The notes: a model not told the origin generated them from the letters alone. DNA of 64,000 bases from Aspidapion aeneum (GCA_963576565.1 OY755042.1:7216372-7280371); one strand, 5' to 3'; counted from the first letter of the stretch, positions 32,752-45,066 are shown. Translations and numbers: made by a program.

Positions 32752-33715
32752 CGAGGGGTCATCAGCTTTCAACAGTACTGTACAAATTTCACAACAGTAC
32801 CCGACAGTACCACGACAGGATCCAACAGTACTCGACAGTACACGACAGTACCCAACAGTACTCGACAGTACCACGACAGGACCCAACAGTACTCGACAGT
32901 ACCCAACAGTACTCGACAGTACACGACAGTACCCAACAGTACACGACAGGACCCAACAGTACCCGACAGTACCCAACAGTACTCGACAGTACACGACAGG
33001 ACCCAACAGTACTCGAAAGTACACGACAGTACCCAACAGTACATGACAGTACGTAACAGTACTCAACAGGACACGATAGAATCCAACAGTACTCGACACA
33101 ACCCTCTTACCCGAAACAGGGGCGTAGATGCGAAAAGACAGGATGACCTTTTTTTTTTTTTTTTTTTTTTTTTTTTGTTTTTTTTTTTTTTTTTTTTGGT
33201 CGCAAGTTTTTTGAGTGCGCGCTAAGGCCTTGTCGGTGTTCCCCAAACAGGATGATCTTTTTTGTTTTTGTGGGCGGACGATTTGTGAGCGCGGCGTGGG
33301 TCCCCAAAAATGATGACTTTTTTTTTGTCGCCAGTGTTTTGAGGACGCGGCCCAGGATGACCTTTTTTTTTTTTTTTGGTCGCAAGATTTGTGAGCGCGG
33401 TGCGGTTCCCCAAAGATGATGACTTTTTTTTTTTTTTTGCTCGCATGTTTTTTGAGGGCGCGTTTTGTCCCTGTCGGACCCCCCCAAGGCACGACGACAG
33501 TACGCAACAGGACCCAACAGTACTCGACAGTACACGACAGTACCCAACAGTACACCGACAGGACCCAACAGTACTCGACAATACACGACAGTACCCAACA
33601 GTACTCGACAGTACACGACAGTACCCAACAGTACTCAACAGGACCCAACAGTACACGTCAGGACCCAAGTCCTGTTGGACGCTGTACAAAATTTTAGGGT
33701 GCCGATGACCCCTCG
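32752..33715. mobile_element. hAT-like MITE (8-bp target duplication) carrying two minisatellites
   Basis: The ends CGAGGGGTCATC and GATGACCCCTCG are inverted and flanked by a perfect 8-bp direct repeat, TAAATACC (32744-32751 and 33716-33723). The empty site is visible in element X copy 2. Inside are two blocks (about 32790-33110 and 33490-33665) of a 10/20-bp repeat, CAGTACCCAACAGTACTCGA. They flank a second array of about five degenerate units that begin GATGAYYTTTTT followed by GGTCGCAAG/GAGCGCG motifs (33142-33480). The 8-bp duplication points to hAT-type insertion; no transposase. Long frames across it on both strands (such as 32713-33648) are by-products of the repeats. Confidence 0.8.
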
Positions 33716-33867
33716 TAAATACCTCAAAAACTAAAGCTGTGAAGTTTTTGGAAATTATTGAGCAAAATGCAGTCTACTATATTCCAAAAACCGCATATTG
33801 ATACAAAGCTCCGTTAAAAAAATTACAATTTTTTAAATTTTTAATTGTCAAAAAATTGTCATTAGTA

Positions 33868-34934
33868 GTTCTGTTCCATCAAACAGTTCTACGGTCATAG
33901 AACCGTCCAAAAAATCCCAATGCGCGCGCAATGCAGTACAAGGAGTACGAGGACTGTTTTAAAACGGTTCGGGTTAGATGGAACGACCAAATAACTGTCC
34001 AAAAACCGAATGCTGTTCGATTTACTTCAGGCACGTGATCCTATGCGAGAGAGTTAAATTCAAAATCACGTGACTAAAAGAAACGGTAGGTTTGGCGTCT
34101 CGCTTAAAGATAAATCGAAGGCAACGTATGAATTCGAGAACACGAAATTAAAGTTGCACACAGAAAGGATTACACAACTACATAGGATTATCATAATATA
34201 TTTTTAATTTTAGTTCTTTAAAATGCAGATAAAATTACATCAATTTAATTTATAAAGGGTGTAACTAAATAAGTGTAAAACATTTAAGCCAAACCAAACC
34301 GAACCGAACCCCCTTAAAGGGGGTACATAACATTTATGACGATTTATCTCTGTAGTTGTTCGTGAAATAATTTTTTGCTGCGAACTGGGGCAAAAAATCC
34401 AAGAGACATTTTTTATTTACAATAAAACAGGCTATCGGAAATACATTTTTAAATGGAAAACAAATAATAAGACAAAAAATTACATTGGAAATAAATTTTA
34501 GGGGTTGCGTTTTCCACCCCTTACAACCATGGGGTAAAGCAAATTCATTACCGGCTTTTTTGGTAGTAGAAAATTTTATGTACCCCCTTTAAGGGGCTGT
34601 ATCTTAACAAGGGATGCTCCAATGAAATTTCTTTATATGAAAGATCCTATCTTTTTTTGATGCGGAATCACCCCCTTAAATGTTTCACTTATTTAGTTAC
34701 ACCCTGTATTCACAAACTATAAACCACTACAGACTGCCTAATAAACTAAATATACCAAAAATTAAAACGAACTTGCATTAGAACATATTTTTGGGCGAAA
34801 CTTGTGAAAATATATTTATTTTTTCTAATATCACAAGTTTTATGTGAAATTTATATATTTATTTATTTGTATTGTCTAATTTGATTTTTATAAAATATTT
34901 GTGAAATTTGTCCCACGCTTTGATGGAACGAAAC
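33868..34934. mobile_element. MITE with GTT(C/T)(T/C)GTTCCATCAAA termini, itself interrupted
   Basis: The left end GTTCTGTTCCATCAAA and the right end TTTGATGGAACGAAAC are inverted; TAGTA is duplicated on both sides (33863-33867 and 34935-34939). A subterminal GATGGAACGACC occurs at about 33979. A TA-type MITE is inserted inside it. Confidence 0.7.
34255..34706. mobile_element. TA-type MITE nested three levels deep
   Basis: AAGGGTGTAACTAAATAAGT on the left is mirrored by ACTTATTTAGTTACACCCTG on the right, followed by TA. The left terminus has drifted (AAAGGG for CAGGG). Inner arms share CCCCTTAAAGGG blocks. Confidence 0.7.
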
Positions 34935-35223
34935 TAGTATTAATGGATTTAGCTGAACATTTTTTGAAAATTGCTTCAGCGGTTTAGGAGCCATCGTGTT
35001 ACAGACAGAAATAATATACACACACACACACACAGACAGACATCACGACTATATTGCTAAGATAGGTGAAAATCCACCCAAATAACACATTTTCTCAAAA
35101 AAAAATTTTTCGTCGAAAATAATACCTTCTCTAGCCATTGCTACGCGGGCTAGGAAGGTAATAAATCGAGTAGCATATTTGCAAAAAAATTGATAAATAA
35201 ATAAAGCAGCTTATTTTTTTAAG

Positions 35224-35349
35224 GATTACGGCGTAGCCGTCAAAGTTATTCATCGTTAAATAGTATTCCTAACAAGTTCGACAACGAAGATTATGATAAT
35301 GATGACGCTTCACCAGAAAATTACTCGGAGTATAATGATGAACCGAATG
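35224..35349 (+). CDS. Unrecognised acidic protein gene, internal exon
   Basis: The acceptor is TTATTTTTTTAAG (to 35223) and the donor is G|GTAAGA (35350 onward). At 126 nt, phase 1 in and phase 1 out, it encodes 41 codons beginning LRRSRQSYSSLNSIPNKFDN and continuing with an acidic, low-complexity stretch ending EYNDEPN. It is rich in Asn, Asp, Glu, Ser and Tyr, with no known domain; a disordered extracellular or cuticle-associated region is possible but unproven. The one base left over (G) joins AA of the exon at 45798 to give Glu. The other two frames contain stops. The upstream exon was not found. Confidence 0.6.
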
Positions 35350-37847
35350 GTAAGAACAAATTAATATTAATAACCCAAGTAACATTATTACCACTCAAGG
35401 TTTTATTAATTTGATTCCAAGGTTATTTAGAGGGTGCTGTTATGGCTTTTAGGATCAATTTGGCTACAAAAAGGTAATTTATATTGCCAATTACCTAAAG
35501 AGGTGTTATACAACCAAAAAGTGTTTTTCTGTTCCTTTTAGATACTTTAGGTTTTATTGATTTCTGATTTATAAAGATGGTCTTATAAAACCCTTTTACC
35601 TAAAGTTTTTAAAAAGAAATAAATAAAAACTTTGGTCTTTTAGTTTTTTTCATTACTTTAGGTCATAACAAAAGTGTTTTATAATAGAGCTAAAAGGTTA
35701 CCTTATATCCTATTGTTTTTGTAGTTACCAGTAGTTTAATAGTAAATATGATTATATAGGCGACCATATAGAACCTAGTTTCCTTAAGGTTTTTAAGAGT
35801 GGTAAATATAAACTTTAAACTTTTGGTTTTTGCCATTACTTTTAGGCATTTTAAACAGGTTTTATTGGAAGGCCTAAAGGTAAACTTAATTCTTTTGTAT
35901 TTTTGGTTACCCATAGCAGCATATTAAATATTATTTAAATAGGCGGTCATATGAAACTTTGTTTCCTTAAGGGTTCTAACAGAAGTAAATAAATACTTTC
36001 GTATTTTAGTTTTTACTAGTACTAGTACAGATTGGTACCTACCTATTGCAAGATTGATTATTTATTATCCTCCTGAGTAGGGCACCCAAGCCTAGATAAG
36101 GCCTGTTTAAACGGCCAATATAAGAGGTTTCCCTCCAACCTGCAGGCACAACGGATATTATTGCACTGGCCCTCCTGATTGTGTGCAAATTGCATGATAA
36201 AAAACATTTAAATTTAACACAACAGTTTAAAAAACAAATACAAAAAATTTAAGTGAGGTTATGTTCACTATGTTTACCTTCTCTTTTTTATTGGTTTCAT
36301 AAGCGCACTCAAAAATCCTTGTTGCGACAGAGTAACAAATAAAATCAAGTGACCACTATAAAACGATAATGGCGTATATAGAATTATTTTAAAAATATTG
36401 TAAACAGAAAATATTTATCTAGTCGTTTTAGCAGTGTTTTTGAACAATAATTTTACTTTAATTTTGATTTATGTAAACCAAACAGACTTTTTTAATGGTG
36501 AATAGTGTAAATTATTTTTTTTTATTTTAAATATTTGTTATTCAGAAAAATAAGTCTGGCAGGCAATTTGATGATCCACAAAACGACCAACTCCTCATAT
36601 ATAGGTATATTTTTATGTGATACAATAATTTTGGGACATTTTTGGCAATTTTATGACCTAAATTATTTTATATAGCCATTGTGAATCTAAAATATCGCTA
36701 AAGCTTTTATATGAAAAATTCTTTACTCTAAAGGTATTATGGTATTCAACAGAATTGCTAGGATACCAAATTACCAAATCTAGTTTTATAACAGGATAGA
36801 GGGCGTTTCTGAGTTGCTTTTAGAACCTGGCATAATAGCTTTAGGCTCTAAAAGGTTCTATACTGGTGGAACCGCTAGAGGGCGAAGCTAGCGTTTATTT
36901 CTTATGGTTCTATAATGAGTTTAATACATAGGTTGCCACCACCAATTGGGGAGTCCCATTTAGGAGGTCTAAGGGGTATATAAGGGTAATGGGAACGTGC
37001 TAGCGACCAAACATTTAAACTAATGGTTTTAAGGAAAGGCGCTGGCAACCTTTTAGCTTCTGCTATAAATAAAGAAATGTTACTTGGGAAGTTTGATGTT
37101 CGGGATAGAGTTCAGTTGCGGACTAAGGGAGGGGCCGGTAAAAGAAAGAAGTACATTTATTATCATTTTATTGTAATTTTGGGTGATAGATATCTTTATG
37201 CGTTAAATTTTGGCTACAAGTGTGTCTACAAATTTTACTACTATTTAAATGAAATGCCAATGAAAAGTAAATATAAGAAAATCTAGTAAAAATAGTTGAC
37301 TTTAGTAAATATTTTTGCTATATGATTGCCTAATACTAAGTCGTCTTTTTTATCAGAAACAATAATATAATAATACCTAGTGGCTTTTTCAAAAATGACT
37401 AAAATTATGAAAATTCTACAAAAATATGTGAGTAAAGAGCAATTGTCAAAGACTCATTTTTGTTGAACACCCTGTCTAGTTTTTTACTGTTCTATAAAAA
37501 AAAATATGTTTTTATAATAAAATTGAAAGCTCCTTCTTTCCAAAAAATTCAAGACGAACAATTTAGATGACATTTAAGCAAAGTTATATGCATATAAAAA
37601 AAATAGGTTTTTGTAAAACGCACTATATTTTTAAGTCGCCCTGTATATGGTTTAAATCATGTAAAGTAACTATTTTCTTTTATTTAAGACGTTGCTCTTT
37701 GTGCAATATAACTGTATAAAACTCATTTCTAGCTTTTCCAGATTAAAAGTTTTAAGTAAAAAACCTCATGTCCCTCTGTTCCCATAAGGTCGTTCCACTG
37801 TGCGACGGGCCAAACAATTATTCACCCAATATAGAAAAATTTTTAAC
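35350..37847. other. Intronic region with a degenerate tandem repeat at its start
   Basis: From about 35430 to 36010, three diverged units of roughly 184 bp can be lined up on TAA(A/G)GTTTTTAA(A/G)AG blocks (about 35600, 35785, 35968). The rest is AT-rich with no gene recognised. An 87-codon frame at 37023-37286 has a Lys/Tyr-rich composition and no identifiable domain. Confidence 0.4.
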
Positions 37848-38045
37848 AATCGTAAATTTTAGTACCCTGTGAATTAAAATTCAAACAAGTTTTCGTGACC
37901 AAACGGGTAAAAAAGATTTTGTTTCTATTATATTTTCCGAGGCTAGTCGAAAGTGTATCCTCACGATTTTTAAGATACACTCGTCCTTATGGGACTCCTT
38001 AGAACACTGTTAGTCGATGTGATACCCTTGCAAAGGTTTATTAAT
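37848..38045 (-). repeat. Decayed copy of the hammerhead-ribozyme element
   Basis: TTCAAACAAGTTTTCGTGAC, then TCGTCCTTATGGGACTCCTT and AGAACACTGTTAGTCGATG match the family. On the minus strand the core reads CTAAGGA and GAGT in place of CTGAGGA and GAAA, so the ribozyme is destroyed. Confidence 0.7.
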
Positions 38046-38471
38046 TATTTAATGCCTAAAGAGGTAACGGCTTTTCAATTTAGAAAACGAAAAAAATACA
38101 TACTATACATATTTTTATCCTTAGGGTAATTACCCCTTCTTATTAACGCCCTTAAATAGAAATATATATCTTTTATTAAAAGTAAATTTATTGAAATCGC
38201 CCAGGATTATTTTTTGTGTTTAATTAGATAAAAATTATAATAAATTTAAAAAACTAATTCCTGAAAAATTGTAACAAACCAACAAAACCAAAGTTTTGTT
38301 CTCCTGTATTTAGATGTTGAACCATATGTAAAACATATGATTTTAATAATTTTTCATTTAAAAATGTTAACTTCCCTTTTATTTTTTAGAAAATAAAGGT
38401 AGAAAGAAAGGTCAATGAAAATACATAATTGTTTGACGTTTCTTGGTTAAGCGCGAAGAGTACTAATTCTA

Positions 38472-39030
38472 CCAAGGCCAACACAAAAATACAGGCCACG
38501 ACCATGAAAAAATCAGCTGTTGTCCGGGGGCTGACTTTTACATTGGGTCTTATGGGAGGTCAGACGTTTTTTTATGATATTTTCAAAATGGCACTACAGA
38601 TTTCCACGAAATTTCTTTTGTAAGGATGCAAGGTGATTAAAAGGTTAAAATCTTGAAAATTTAGCATTTTTTATTTTGAATTCAAATTACCCGCCATGTA
38701 CCGCATGCCAACTGTTATATTTGACAAGTGTTTGACTTTGTCATCTGTGTTTGTCATAATCGCTTCTGTTTTAAATTGAATTTTTGTGTGAGCTAATGAA
38801 GCTGCTCTGAAAAATTAAGGATTACTATACATTAAAAAAAAATTGTTCTGCAAGAATATAGTAAAAACAATCTCAAAAAACGGCTTTATTTAAAAAAAAA
38901 TCAAATATCCATGAACCGTCATTCCAACTTCAATATTTTAAAGACAATCAGCTGTGCCGTGACGTGACCATCAAAAAAAATCAGCCCCGGATGTGACGTC
39001 AACAAAGTGGAGGATCGTGGCCCGTCCGTT
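38472..39030 (+). repeat. Dispersed repeat M, uninterrupted reference copy
   Basis: Full 559-bp copy from CCAAGGCCAACACAAAAATA to GTGGAGGATCGTGGCCCGTC. It defines the termini and internal order used for the nested copies at the window start. No target duplication is obvious. Confidence 0.8.
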
Positions 39031-39821
39031 TTGATAGCCCTGATTCTACCGCTTAAAAAGGTCTCAAATTACACCACAAAAATCTTTTACAATGCGGTGA
39101 ATGAAACCGCCGTACCCGGTCAAGGTTGCCAAAAAAAACTTTGCCTGATAAGTCGTGGTTCAATACAATGCAAAATGCAAAAACTAAAAAACAAAAACAA
39201 TGAAAACGGCGACCGGCATCGGCAATCAGACTTTAAAGTTATTTTTTCTCACGGAGCATTGCCAATGAAATCATGTGCTTTTTATCTGCTCTTATAATAT
39301 ATCACTTTAAATTTATATAAATATCTCAAAAACTAAGGTAAAAATTAAAATTTTGCAAAAGCACTTTTTTTTGCTAAAATAAACAAGGAATAAAAAACAA
39401 GAATTTTATTTGTAAAACATTCACTGGCGGCGCCAAAGATTGGGAGGGTAAAATGTGGTGCCTAACCCCAATATCTACGCCACTGGAGAATTTTGGAAAA
39501 CAAATACAATCGTTACTTAGAGATATACCACAGTAGTCTGTGTACCAAATTTAGTGAAAATTGATGCAACGGCTTAAAAATTATAACGAAAAAACCATTA
39601 TTTTTCTAAAACTTTGTTGGGAAAAGTTTTTTATAAAAGTTTTCTTATGAAAATCTACTTTTTGTTCGACGTTCTATCACCTATTAAAATGAATGTACTT
39701 TAACCTCGACCACCCTGTATAGTGTTTGATTGTCCTTAAATCAAATCAGTAAATGTAATTACTATGAAAAAACTTACCGGTTTAAAGTTTATTTTTAATT
39801 CATAAAGCAGGGATTTATATA
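39031..39821. other. No gene recognised
   Basis: Contains a short pair of hAT-like termini (CACTGGCGGCGCC at 39422 and ATCTACGCCACTGG ending 39484), too degenerate to define an element. The frame at 39007-39297 overlaps the end of repeat M and looks spurious. Confidence 0.4.
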
Positions 39822-40494
39822 AACAGGGTGAAATTTAATTGATGCACAAAACTTTAAGGAGTGGTAGAAAAGGTATTTTTTCGGTTTACATTTTCCATCA
39901 AACCTCTTTGTTTTTTAGATACAGGGTGTCAAACTTCATAATTTTTTTTCTTCGATTTTTTGTTAAAACTTTCTTAAAAATTACAACAAACAATCGAAAT
40001 TTCGTGGAATTGTGCATTACAATAAAGATAAGAACTAAGTGTTTTAATCATGTTAAAACAAGAAAAATACTCAAAATTATTACGAAAAGTCTGTTCATGT
40101 TTTCAAAAATATAATTTTTTTTAATATACATGGTACAAATATTACTATTTTTTATTTTTATGAAGAGCCGATAGCTCCAAAGATATATCTTTAATTTTTT
40201 TTCCCAAGTTAAATTGACCTATAAAAAATTGTCAAATTTATAACTTTTCCAAAGGTTTTTCAACCACATTGTATCTCCGTAACCTATAATTTTTTGGTGA
40301 AAAGCAATATAATAATTTTTGATCCTAATGGATTACAAAATTATTTGACGTCAAAATTTAAAATTTTCAAATATACAGTTTTTTCCCTTCTCTATAAACT
40401 TAACAAATACCATTACTTAGGAACTTTTAGTCTACTTTTGACCTTTTCCACTACCTTAAAATTTGGTGTATCATTTAAATTACACTATACATTA
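39822..40494. mobile_element. Degenerate palindromic MITE
   Basis: CAGGGTGAAATTTAATTGAT...ACTTTAAGGAGTGG on the left is mirrored by CCACTACCTTAAAATTTGGT...ATTTAAATTACACTAT on the right, at lower identity than the other MITEs. Confidence 0.5.
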
Positions 40495-40753
40495 CAATAA
40501 ATAAAAAACATGCCTTTTTTATAAAATAATTTGAATTTAAGGGAAATTAATAAACAGCTATAAAGTTCAAAGTTCAAAATTTCTTTATTCAGAAGAACGT
40601 ATCAAAAGTTTACCATAGACAACTATAAATAACTAAAATAGCTTCAACGAATCGAAGCCATAGTTCAAATTACATCAAATTTAAAATTATTAAAATCACA
40701 AAATACAAATACAAAGCATTCTAAAAAACAAATGGATCCATGACAGATCTGAT

Positions 40754-41245
40754 ACCTTCCTAGCGCGCCTATTAGCACACTTCAACAGAAAACAGTTTTT
40801 TGTAAATATCTCAGAAACTAAAGATCCTGCGAAGTTTTTGGTTATAACACAAATTATGTGCCTAATGTAGTCTACTATATTCCGAAAACCTCATATTGAT
40901 GCGATGCTCCGGTAAAAGGTTAGCATTTTTAAAATTTTTTAATTGTCAAAAACCTGTCATTAGCATTAATGGATTTTGACCAAAATCTAATCAGCTCGTT
41001 AGAGTGTCGGACACTATTTTACCTGAAAATTTTGTAAAAATCGGTTCAGCGGTTTAAAAGTTATCGTGTTACTGACAGAAAAAAAATACACACACACATA
41101 AACACACACACACAGACAGACATCAAGACGATATTGCTAGGATAGGTCAAAATAAACCCAAATAACACATTTTCGGCGTTATCTCAAAAAACATTTTTTC
41201 GAAAACAATATCTTCTCTAGCCATTGCTGCGCGGGCTAGGAAGGT
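40754..41245. mobile_element. Element X, copy 2, uninterrupted (492 bp)
   Basis: CCTTCCTAGCGCG and mirrored CGCGGGCTAGGAAGG, flanked by TA on each side. It contains a (CA)n/(GACA)n microsatellite at about 41088-41122. It serves as the empty-site reference for the insertions in copy 1. Confidence 0.75.
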
Positions 41246-41386
41246 AAAAACTAATAAATGACACTATTCTTACTGCCCTTTAAATAGGATAGTTTTTGTT
41301 AAGTGATTTCTAATAAGATCTGTTAATGTGGGAGACCCATCAGAGCATGTTTTTAACCCACAAGATATATTTGTTTCTATCTTTAA

Positions 41387-43024
41387 GGGCCGGTTTATCA
41401 ATGGAGGGTTACCCCTCGAGTTAGAGATAGCCCTGGGTTAAAGTTGTCAAAAGTGTTTATCCATCCAAGGTTAAATGCAAACTCGAGGGTTAACCCTCGG
41501 CTAACTTGACCCGCGCTCGAACGGCAGGGTAGCGTATTTAGCTCTGGGTTAACGTCAAAATTTCCAATTATTTTGAAGTGTTTTGTTTTTTTTTTTTGGT
41601 TGATTTTTCTCAAAAGCATAACATTCAACTTGTGTACTTCAATTTTAGTGTTAAATAGGATGCTCCGAAAATTTTAAAACACTAGCGGTGATACTTTTTA
41701 TGGTGTGAGGCTGCGAGATGACGGAATTCTCCACAGACATGGAGATTTTTGCCATGGGAGCAGTCTACCAAGCAAGCCAAAAATAAATATTCTTTTTTCT
41801 ATGAGCAAGGTCATGTTTAATAGAAAAGCACCCAATGAATATCCCACCTGCCAACTAGAGCTATACCTAATATGTGTAGGTACCGAGTCACAATATAGAC
41901 CCACTGGCGGTCGCAGCGGAAGGGCTGCAAGGCCCACTCACATATGTTTTCCTCAATATGTGTACCAGTTTTATTATAATTACTAATTTATGTATATAAT
42001 TTTAAAACTTTTAATATATATTTAAAAATGCAAAATAAAAAGTGAATGTATATTTTACACACTGAGTTGTTAAAATTTTTATTGGCGGCCCCTGAAAAAT
42101 GACTATTAAGTTCTTTTGTTATACAACAGCAATTTAGGAATCAGAAATAATCAACAATTAAGTTTATATATATAGTACGTAACATCAAAATAAAATACTT
42201 AAATTATTGCAACATGCTAGAGCACTTTTATATTTCAAAAAATATGCTACAGAATAAATAATATATCACATCAAGGTTTTTGGTCACTCAGGAAGCCTCT
42301 GCTTGCTCTGCACAGGGGGGTGTCAGTCATTCCGGGATAACATGTTGATGTGTCAGAAACTAGTACCATTATTTCTTGTTGATGTGCCTTATTGATATTT
42401 CGTTATTAAAATGTAGAAGTTTGTTTGGTTTCCTTGTAAAGACATGACCTGTAACAAAAATAAAATAGGTGTATTAGTTTAAAAATAAACTTAAAAAATG
42501 CAGAATTATGAAAGACATTAATCCATTTGCTTTTAACTTATTTTATCTCTTAAATTATCTAGCTTTAATAGGTAGATAGGTACCTATAGATGCATTTTTA
42601 TTTTAGACTATAGTTAGTAGTTAAGTACAACAGAAATAATTTACAAAGTTTACATGCTAATTTTAATGTAGCTAAATTATTTTCATCATAAATATAGTAG
42701 ATACTTACTGGCTAGAGTACAATAACTGAAGAAACTGAATAAGTTTTTTCCAAATAATATTTTTTAACAAAACACCCGAAACCAACAATACAAAAAAACA
42801 TGATTATAACCACAAAATGTCAAAAATTCCACAGACTATTAAATAGGAAGGGAAAACTTAGATGGTCGATTGTTACCAGCATTGCCAACCTGCGAGTTTC
42901 GGAGCTCTGGGTTAAAATCGCGTGGATAAACACTTTTCTCTTTAACTCGAGGGTTACCCCAAGGTCAGAGTTGACCCAGGGCTAGCTAACACGAAGAGAT
43001 ACCCCGCCATTGATAAACCGGCCC
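41387..43024. mobile_element. PIF/Harbinger-like non-autonomous element (1.64 kb)
   Basis: GGGCCGGTTTATCAATGG is mirrored by CCATTGATAAACCGGCCC, with the 3-bp duplication TAA (41384-41386 and 43025-43027) typical of PIF/Harbinger. Subterminal GGTTA(A/C)CCCTCG blocks are also inverted. No transposase or Myb-like protein is seen. A LINE 3' fragment is inserted inside. Confidence 0.7.
41885..41945 (+). repeat. 3'-UTR fragment of the RNase H-bearing non-LTR family
   Basis: GTCACAATATAGACCCACTG followed by GCAAGGCCCACTCACATATG matches the tail after the RNase H relic at 9470-9535. Its 5' extent into 41690-41885 is uncertain. Confidence 0.65.
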
Positions 43025-43884
43025 TAAGGGGATATCTGAAAAAAAAAAGAGTATTAAAGTATGGATACTTGTCGTCTTTAATGCATAATTAGCTCATACA
43101 TCAGTCAATTAAAAATTAATCCTAACTGAAATATGCATATAAATCATTACCGATTGTTTATAAAGGAAACAAGTTTCGACAGAACAAAACAATTTTGTTG
43201 TTTAAGGCAGTATACAATTAATACAATGTCTTTTTTTCTTGAAGCTATATTTCAACCTCTAAATATTTACCTATAAAACGTTATTCCCGCTGGTTTCTAT
43301 TCACTTCGACTTTTGTAATTAAAAGCTGAACAAAACACCATTATGATGCCATCAAAATACCAGCGTATTTAAATCCGTATTAGCACAAAATTACAAAAAC
43401 TAAATCTGGTGTCAATGTTTGGCACCAAAAAATGGCGTCGCCTTGATTTTTGGGCACACTTTCTGTGGCGGTCCGTAATACATGTTACGCGTCCTCTCTC
43501 TTCCCTTGTCTAATACCCAACCCGTGCGTATCTCATGCAACACCGCGCAGCGATGTAGTGAGCTCTCAGAATAGAAACCTGCCCAATAAGATTACAGCAT
43601 TTCCCAGTTACGCCAGTGAATACGCGTTGCAAACTGCGTATCAACTTTAAGTGTCTCATAGTTTTGTGTGATGCAAGATTAACGTATTTACATACGGTAT
43701 GCTTTACTTAGACACAGTGATAGTACTGTTTTTCCTTACGTACTAATTTTTTTACTTGATTGTTTTTTCCTTAGTGGCTTACTATTATTTTTACTTTACG
43801 GACCTTGTTTTCTTGTTTTTGTTTGCATTTATTTTGTTAATTTGGGAATACCATATTCTATAACAATTAAAATTTTTGAAGGTA
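43025..43884. other. No gene recognised
   Basis: AT-rich; the 66-codon frame at 43450-43650 shows no family features. Confidence 0.45.
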
Positions 43885-44885
43885 CCCACATAGCACAAAA
43901 ATCACATCAACGTTAAATTCACGTGCACAAAAATAACAAAGTTTTTTTTTACTTGAAAACAACCTCATACCATGTAATATTTATTTTGTTAAATCTACAT
44001 GCTTAAAGAAACTTAAAAACAAGGAGAAATCAAGCTATAAAAATGTACTATTTGCTGACGTTTCTGGTGCTGTGTATATAACGTGTTTTTTGCCCTCGTT
44101 ATTTTCATGTGCTCAATTCCCAATTGAAAAGTCCTTCACAACATGTTCTAAAACGCCACTAGATTAAGACTTCTTAAACATACTGACTTTCTGCGTGTTT
44201 TTTGGTCACGTTTTTTTAATTAACATTTTTGTAACTTAAAAGAGACGCGAAAGGAAGTTATAAAAGTTCACAAGTTTAAGACTACAACACTTCAAAACAA
44301 TTTTAAAGATGGCGCTCAAGGCAAGACAAAATATCTATGTATCTATCTATATACATTATGTTTTTTTTAAAAGCTAAACTAGATTTATGAACAGTAAACA
44401 CTTTCACTGAATATTAATGTGTTTTTATCAGGTTAATAACAGATGCGTCGTGATCGTGGATTAGGGATCAGTCCCTTAACAGGTTTTTGGAGTTTAGAGG
44501 CCAAAGCACTGCCTGATAGATTTCGTCAAAGTGAAAAATCCCAACTATAGGTGGCGATACTGCTAGTAAAATCTCAAAAATATTCGGTAGAAAAGCCATG
44601 CAAGTCACGTGTAAAAATGCGTATAGAAAAGCCGTGAATCTAATGTGATTTTAACGTTGATAAAAATCACGTGAAACTAACGTAAAAACATTGCTGTTTT
44701 AATTTGATAAAGGCGTTATTAAAACGCAGTTTTTAGCAACGTTGTTTCTTATAACGTTAGTGAATGACCTATTAAGTTTGTTTTCATAAATGAAATAAAC
44801 GTTTTTTTTTCTAGCAGCTTTTAAAATCAACGTTTTTTTTCTCACGCCTTTTTTACGTGTTAAACACGTGATTGTGCTATGTGGG
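43885..44885. mobile_element. CCCACATAGCACAA element, TA target duplication (1.0 kb)
   Basis: CCCACATAGCACAA and mirrored TTGTGCTATGTGGG, flanked by TA. The right arm is rich in AACGTT/CACGTG-type motifs; only the first stretch of the left arm remains similar. A truncated relative is at 26818-27226. Confidence 0.7.
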
Positions 44886-45066
44886 TAATAAGGTACAGTA
44901 ACAGAAAATGTTATATAAAATAAAGAAAAAACGTGCAAACATAGAAAGCATTTAAATAAATAACAAAAAAATATTATTATGTTTAAAATTAAATACTGAC
45001 AATATAAATGTAACAAACGTGAAATTTAGTACCCTTGAATTAATTAGAATTATTTGGCTTAAAAAT

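Larger units (their letters stand above)
32703..35159. mobile_element. Element X, copy 1, carrying two independent insertions
   Basis: Compared with the clean 492-bp copy at 40754-41245, this copy has the same CCTGCCTAGC...GCGGGCTAGGAAGGTA termini and the same internal blocks (GTCTACTATATTCC, TTCAGCGGTTTA, (AC)n-CAGACAGACATCA). It is interrupted at 32752-33715 and 33868-34934. Its right end lies 64 bp before the plus-strand exon at 35224. Confidence 0.75.

Noticed and set aside
32713..33648. A 311-codon frame rich in Tyr-Cys-Trp-Val-Leu repeats, and shorter frames on the other strand.
   Set aside because: These are translations of the CAGTACCCAA minisatellite and poly-T arrays inside a MITE; several frames on both strands are open for the same reason.
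37023..37286. An 87-codon frame starting MVLRKGAGNLLAS.
   Set aside because: No homologous family, splice support or codon signal recognised; kept as uncertain only within the region note.
41698..41937. A 79-codon minus-strand frame and its plus-strand partner.
   Set aside because: They overlap the LINE 3' fragment and the Harbinger-like element; no protein features.
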